DNA of 64,000 bases. Origin: Bradyrhizobium sp. CCBAU 51627 (lineage in GTDB: Bacteria > Pseudomonadota > Alphaproteobacteria > Rhizobiales > Xanthobacteraceae). The notes under the pieces were generated by a model. It searched no databases. It was not told the DNA's origin and was given only the letters and a program-made list of their open reading frames with translations. The DNA lies in the NCBI RefSeq assembly GCF_028128765.1, contig NZ_LBJG01000027.1, forward strand, positions 248,001 to 312,000, in the 5' to 3' direction. Position numbers and translations under genes: made by a program. Shown here in pieces: positions 60,826-64,000 of the stretch. Positions within the stretch are counted from its first letter, which is position 1. Each line of letters starts with the position of its first letter.

Positions 60826-62076
60826 ATGCTTCGGCTGCAATCGACACTCGGCGTTTTCGCATTGCTGCTGATCGCCTTCGCGCTCGCGGAGAATCGCCGC
60901 GCGGTCTCGCTGCGCCAGGCGCTGATTGGCCTTGTCGTGACCTTCGTTACCGCCATCGTGCTGCTGAAGGTGCCTCTCATCGCGCATGGCTTCGGCGTCA
61001 TCAATGATGCGGTCGGCGCGATCTCGGCGGCCTCGCGCGCCGGCTCCTCCTTCGTGTTCGGCTATGTCGGCGGTGGCGCCCTGCCCTTCGAGCTCAAGGT
61101 GCCGGGGGCGGATTTCATCCTCGCCTTCCAGGCGCTGCCGATCGTGCTGGTGATGAGCGTGCTGACGACGCTGCTGTTTCATTGGCGCGTGCTGCCGCCT
61201 GTGGTGCGCGGCATGGCCTGGCTGCTGGAGCGCACGCTTGGTGTCGGCGGCGCGGTCGGCCTCTCGACCGCGGCCAATATCTTCCTCGGCATGGTCGAGG
61301 CGCCGCTGTTCGTGCGGCCTTATCTTTCACAGATGTCGCGCAGCGAGCTGTTCCTGGTGATGACCGGCGGCATGGCCGGCATCGCTGGCACCGTGTTGGT
61401 GCTTTACGCGACGCTGCTTGCGCCGCTGATCCCCGACGCAGCCGCGCATTTCGTCATCGCCTCGGTGCTGGGCGCACCGGCCGCGATCCTGGTCAGCCTG
61501 ATCATGGTGCCCGAGACCTCCGACAAGCGCACCGGCGGCGCGCTGGAAGATCCCGAGATGCAAGTCTCGGGCACGATGGATGCGATCGTGAAAGGCACGA
61601 GCGCGGGGATCGAGCTGCTGATCAACATCGTCGCGATGCTCCTGGTGCTGGTTGCGCTGGTCTATCTCGTCAACGCCATCCTTGGCCTGTTGCCCAACCT
61701 CGGCGGTGCCGCAATCTCGCTGCAGCGCCTGCTTGGATTGATCATGGCGCCGATGTGCTGGCTGATGGGACTGCCCTGGGACCAGGCGATCACGGCCGGC
61801 AGCCTGATGGGCACCAAGACCGTGCTCAACGAGCTGGTCGCCTATGTCGACTTCTCCAAGCTGCCGCCCGATACGCTCGATCCGCGCTCGCGCCTGATCA
61901 TGCTCTACGCGATGTGCGGCTTCGCCAATTTCGCCAGCCTCGGCATCATGATCGGCGGCCTGGGCGTGATGGCGCCGGAACGGCGCGAGGAGATCAACGC
62001 GCTGGGACTGAAGTCGATCGTATCCGGGACGCTGACGACGTGCCTGATGGGGGCGGTGGTGGGGGTGTTGACGTGA
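60826..62076 (+). CDS. concentrative nucleoside transporter (CNT/NupC family)
   Basis: A 416-aa membrane protein with the CNT domain order: N-terminal part, gate region (ALPIVLVMSVLTTLLFHW) and C-terminal part. Diagnostic segments include STAANIFLGMVEAPLFVRPY and MTGGMAGIAGTVLVLYA, with GTKTVLNELVAYVDF and CGFANFASLGI in the second half. It imports nucleosides with H+ or Na+. GGGGA six bases before the ATG at 60826 supports the start. Confidence 0.94.
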   Translation: MLRLQSTLGVFALLLIAFALAENRRAVSLRQALIGLVVTFVTAIVLLKVPLIAHGFGVINDAVGAISAASRAGSSFVFGYVGGGALPFELKVPGADFILAFQALPIVLVMSVLTTLLFHWRVLPPVVRGMAWLLERTLGVGGAVGLSTAANIFLGMVEAPLFVRPYLSQMSRSELFLVMTGGMAGIAGTVLVLYATLLAPLIPDAAAHFVIASVLGAPAAILVSLIMVPETSDKRTGGALEDPEMQVSGTMDAIVKGTSAGIELLINIVAMLLVLVALVYLVNAILGLLPNLGGAAISLQRLLGLIMAPMCWLMGLPWDQAITAGSLMGTKTVLNELVAYVDFSKLPPDTLDPRSRLIMLYAMCGFANFASLGIMIGGLGVMAPERREEINALGLKSIVSGTLTTCLMGAVVGVLT

Positions 62077-62097
62077 GGCCCGGGCTACAAGTGACCC

Positions 62098-62176
62098 GTC
62101 ATTGCGAGCGTAGCGAAGCAATCCAGGAATGCATCCGCGGAGAGATTCTGGATTGCTTCGCTTCGCTCGCAATGAC
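62098..62176. repeat. GTCATTGCGAG...CTCGCAATGAC repeat, copy 5
   Basis: GTCATTGCGAGCGTAGCGAA at the left and GATTGCTTCGCTTCGCTCGC AATGAC at the right, with centre CATCCGCGGAGAGATT as in copy 1. It lies between the convergent nucleoside-transporter and cupin genes. Confidence 0.88.
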
Positions 62177-62186
62177 GTGGAGAACG

Positions 62187-62720
62187 CTACGCCTTCAGCT
62201 CCACCGTCCTGAACTCCGCCGGCAGGATCACCTCCAGCAGTTCGACGTCATCGGAGTAGTCCAAAATCATGTGCTTGATCTTCGGCGGCTGGGTCCAGGC
62301 GCTGCCTTCTCTCATCATCGTCTCGCCCTGCCCGTCCATGTAGGTCTTCACCCAGCCCTTGAGCACGTAGACCATCTGGAATTCGACGTCGTGATAGTGG
62401 AGCTTGGAGACCTCGGCCGGATCGCAGGGCCCCTGCAGGCGGATCACGTGCGCTTGCGCGAGGCCGTGGGTTGCCGCGGCGATGCCGAGGTCGCGGTATT
62501 TTGCGTAGGCGCGCAGGCCGTCGGCTTTGAAATCTTCCTCGCGGTGATGGCTGATGGCGATGCGCTGCCTGGGGCGCGCGGACTTCTTCGCTGATGATGT
62601 TGCCGGCGCGGTGCGCGCCTTCGCCGCCTTGCGGGCGGCAGATCGCGCGGCGGACTTGGCTCCGCTTCGCTTCTTCACCGCGGTCTGGACTGCACTGCGC
62701 GATTTTACCTTTTTGGCCAT
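62187..62720 (-). CDS. cupin protein with histone-H1-like lysine/alanine-rich N-terminal tail
   Basis: A 177-aa protein. Residues 1-52 are a basic, low-complexity tail (AKKVKSRSAVQTAVKKRSG, then ARSAARKAAKARTAPATSS), like histone H1 or AlgP C-terminal tails. Residues ~85-165 form a cupin (KLHYHDVEFQMVYVLKG with a H-x-H...E-like pattern; then QPPKIKHMILDYSD). The tail could bind nucleic acid or polyanions. A function is not assigned. The start at 62720 gives the tail; the cupin alone would begin later. Confidence 0.82.
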   Translation of the reverse strand: MAKKVKSRSAVQTAVKKRSGAKSAARSAARKAAKARTAPATSSAKKSARPRQRIAISHHREEDFKADGLRAYAKYRDLGIAAATHGLAQAHVIRLQGPCDPAEVSKLHYHDVEFQMVYVLKGWVKTYMDGQGETMMREGSAWTQPPKIKHMILDYSDDVELLEVILPAEFRTVELKA

Positions 62721-62774
62721 GGGCCGCCTCCCTTGTTGTTATCGTGAGAGGCTAGCACGGAACGAGATATCGTT

Positions 62775-62867
62775 GGGTGGACAAAGCGAAAGCGTGCCCA
62801 CGTTCTGCGCGCGATCATAGAGAGATGGTGGGCACGGCGCGCGAGCGCGCGCCTTTGCCCTTCCTAC
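62775..62867. repeat. GGGTGGACAAAGC...CTTTGCCCTTCC repeat, copy 2
   Basis: A diverged copy of the element at 48343-48429: GGGTGGACAAAGCGAAAGCG and GTGCCCACG on the left, GATGGTGGGCACGGCGCGCG and GCCTTTGCCC on the right. Confidence 0.75.
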
Positions 62868-62883
62868 GAGAGCGGCGCTCCCC

Positions 62884-63171
62884 TCAATTCAGCCGGAACA
62901 CGCCGTCCACGGCGCGGAGCTCGGCGGGCTTGATCAGCTTGGAATGCGCCACCGTCACCGAATGCAGCGGGCCGTCGAGTTTCTCGGTCCAGAAGGCGAG
63001 GAAGTCGGTGAGCGCCGGAAATTTCGGAAACATGTCGTAGTTCTGCCAGACGTAGGTCTGGAGCAGCGACGGGTGATCCGGCATCCGGTAGAGAATCTGG
63101 GCCGTCGTCAGCCCGTAGCCCAGCATCTGTTTCCGGAAATCGTCGGAAACGCCCCCAACGCGCAGTCCCAT
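62884..63171 (-). CDS. usg: Usg protein
   Basis: A 95-aa protein with QMLGYGLTTAQILYRMPDHP, LLQTYVWQNYDMFPKFP and HSVTVAHSKLIKPAELRAVD, all typical of the alphaproteobacterial Usg family (named for its place upstream of trp genes in Caulobacter). The function is unknown. AAAGGAGG six bases upstream of the ATG at 63171 is an excellent ribosome-binding site. Longer open frame upstream to 63279 is not supported. Confidence 0.92.
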   Translation of the reverse strand: MGLRVGGVSDDFRKQMLGYGLTTAQILYRMPDHPSLLQTYVWQNYDMFPKFPALTDFLAFWTEKLDGPLHSVTVAHSKLIKPAELRAVDGVFRLN

Positions 63172-63446
63172 GCCAAACCTCCTTTGCAGGAGCGCATTCA
63201 GGGGATGGCTTGATCGGTGCCCCGGGAGCCACCCGGAAACGATGCGCTCACATGAGAGAAATGTGACGCAAACTGACAACCCATCTCAAGCCCAAAAGTT
63301 TAACAAGCTGTTGAAATTCAATGCGTTAGCAGCAGAGACGGCCCCGTGCTAATACGGCCTCCCAGAGGTCTCCAAAGGCCGGTTAACGATGGCGATGCGA
63401 AGCTGGCACTCGGTGCTTTCGCCTGCTGATTTTTTTGCTACAAACC

Positions 63447-63474
63447 CTTGCCCCCGCAAAATTCCTGTCCTATT
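63447..63474 (+). promoter_or_regulatory. candidate groESL promoter (heat-shock-type)
   Basis: CTTGCC at 63447-63452 and CCTATT at 63469-63474, 16 bases apart, fit an RpoH-like -35/-10 pair (CTTG...CCTATnT) just upstream of the CIRCE element. Confidence 0.4.
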
Positions 63475-63489
63475 TCAACCTCGCTCGCG

Positions 63490-63516
63490 CTAGCACTCGC
63501 GGGCATCGATTGCTAA
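63490..63516 (+). promoter_or_regulatory. CIRCE operator (HrcA-binding)
   Basis: CTAGCACTC-N9-GATTGCTAA. The left arm differs from consensus TTAGCACTC only at its first base; the right arm (consensus GAGTGCTAA) has one change, T for G at position 3. It lies 44 bases upstream of groES. Confidence 0.9.
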
Positions 63517-63560
63517 CAATCTCAAAATCCTCAACTCGTGCAAATGCTTAGGAGGACTGC

Positions 63561-63875
63561 ATGAAATTCCGTCCGCTTCACGACCGCGTCGTGGTCAAGC
63601 GCATCGACGCAGAAGAGAAGACCGCTGGCGGCATCATCATTCCCGACACTGCCAAGGAAAAGCCCTCGCAGGGCGAAGTCGTCGCCGTTGGCCCGGGTGG
63701 CCGCGACGAGGCTGGCAAGCTGGTCCCGATCGACCTGAAGGTTGGTGACCGCGTGCTGTTCGGCAAGTGGTCCGGCACCGAGGTCAAGATCGACGGCCAG
63801 GATCTGCTGATCATGAAGGAGAGCGACGTGATGGGCGTTCTCGAAGTCAGCGAGTCCAAGAAGAAGGCGGCCTAA
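63561..63875 (+). CDS. groES: co-chaperonin GroES
   Basis: A 104-aa Hsp10: FRPLHDRVVVKRIDAEEKTAG, the mobile loop GGIIIPDTAKEKPSQGEV and the C-terminal GTEVKIDGQDLLIMKESDV. It caps GroEL to fold client proteins. The start is set by AGGAGG five bases upstream, and it is controlled by CIRCE. Confidence 0.98.
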   Translation: MKFRPLHDRVVVKRIDAEEKTAGGIIIPDTAKEKPSQGEVVAVGPGGRDEAGKLVPIDLKVGDRVLFGKWSGTEVKIDGQDLLIMKESDVMGVLEVSESKKKAA

Positions 63876-63920
63876 GGGCCCCTCTCCTCCCTCCAGTCAA
63901 ACCCTCAAGGAAAATTTCAG

Positions 63921-64000
63921 ATGGCAGCCAAAGAAGTCAAATTCTCGGTTGAAGCGCGCGACAAGATGCTGCGCGGCGTCGACGTTCTCGCCAACGCGGT
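63921..64000 (+). CDS. groEL: chaperonin GroEL (5' end only)
   Basis: The first 26 codons (MAAKEVKFSVEARDKMLRGV) are present 45 bases after groES; the rest lies beyond the right edge. AAGGA upstream is the ribosome-binding site. This start sequence is typical of rhizobial GroEL. Confidence 0.95.
   Translation, partial: MAAKEVKFSVEARDKMLRGVDVLANA

Larger units (their letters stand above)
63172..63560. other. 389-base divergent region between usg and groES
   Basis: No gene is seen. It carries the groES promoter, the CIRCE operator and the groES ribosome-binding site (AGGAGG at 63550-63556), and presumably the usg promoter on the other strand near 63200-63300. Confidence 0.8.

Noticed and set aside
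1..64000. CRISPR arrays, insertion sequences, prophage or integrase genes
   Set aside because: No regularly spaced direct repeats, transposase or integrase motifs, or phage-like genes were seen on either strand.

Overview
The window is dense, GC-rich, alphaproteobacterial chromosome. Gene content and repeat style point to Bradyrhizobium or a close relative: an Usg protein next to a CIRCE-controlled groESL, a DUF3126 protein next to cysE, an NDUFS6-like zinc-finger protein, tandem PilZ domains, several TTG/GTG starts, and many palindromic intergenic repeats of the 'gtcattgcgag...ctcgcaatgac' type. This taxonomic call is an inference from sequence character; no database was searched. No phage, transposase, CRISPR array or rRNA was seen. 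The only RNA gene found is a tRNA-Leu(UAA).

Layout. 1-7 kb: the 5' part of a DEAD-box RNA helicase (cut by the left edge), a CxxCxxCC metal-binding protein, a cupin, a membrane protein, a VOC protein overlapping a serine beta-lactamase-fold hydrolase, and a zinc alcohol dehydrogenase. 7-11 kb: a tandem-PilZ protein and a LapG-family periplasmic protease, each with a strong terminator; then divergent AraC regulator and peroxiredoxin-like genes. 10.5-16.4 kb: a GntR/FCD regulator divergent from a spermidine/putrescine-type ABC transporter (ATPase, Tat-exported binding protein, two permeases) and an Asp/Glu/hydantoin racemase, with a near-consensus sigma-54 promoter in front. 16.4-30.6 kb: small envelope proteins, a HAMP-PAS-PAS sensor without an output domain, gamma-carbonic anhydrase, a possible CtrA box, a decayed thioesterase, two flavin monooxygenases, cysE, an alpha/beta hydrolase and several unknown proteins. 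30.6-36 kb: a lipoprotein, tRNA-Leu, two multi-spanning glycosyltransferase-like proteins and a Bcr/CflA-type exporter. The 3' end of one of these glycosyltransferase genes runs antisense through the tRNA and stops in its anticodon loop.

36-48 kb is a peptide/amide-use locus. A dipeptide-type binding protein is divergent from an M20 carboxypeptidase, DppB- and DppC-like permeases, a fused DppD-DppF ATPase, an M81 (MlrC-like) metallopeptidase, an M20D amidohydrolase, an amidase and an enoyl-CoA hydratase. A sigma-54 promoter with a perfect 19-bp palindrome upstream precedes the permeases. 48-54 kb: quinone reductase, DsbA-like isomerase, GST, core-type MetE, xanthine phosphoribosyltransferase, CinA-like protein. 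54-58.5 kb: the Anbu cluster (circularly permuted ATP-grasp, alpha-E, transglutaminase, proteasome-like Anbu), again behind a sigma-54-like sequence. 58.5-64 kb: SDR, MFS exporter, nucleoside transporter, a cupin with a histone-H1-like tail, Usg, CIRCE, groES and the start of groEL (cut by the right edge).

The most interesting pattern is that three separate loci, two for uptake and breakdown of nitrogenous compounds and the Anbu cluster, each carry a TGGC(A/C)CG-N4-TTGC element just upstream of the first transporter or cluster gene. This suggests a shared RpoN (nitrogen-limitation) regulon, which remains to be tested.
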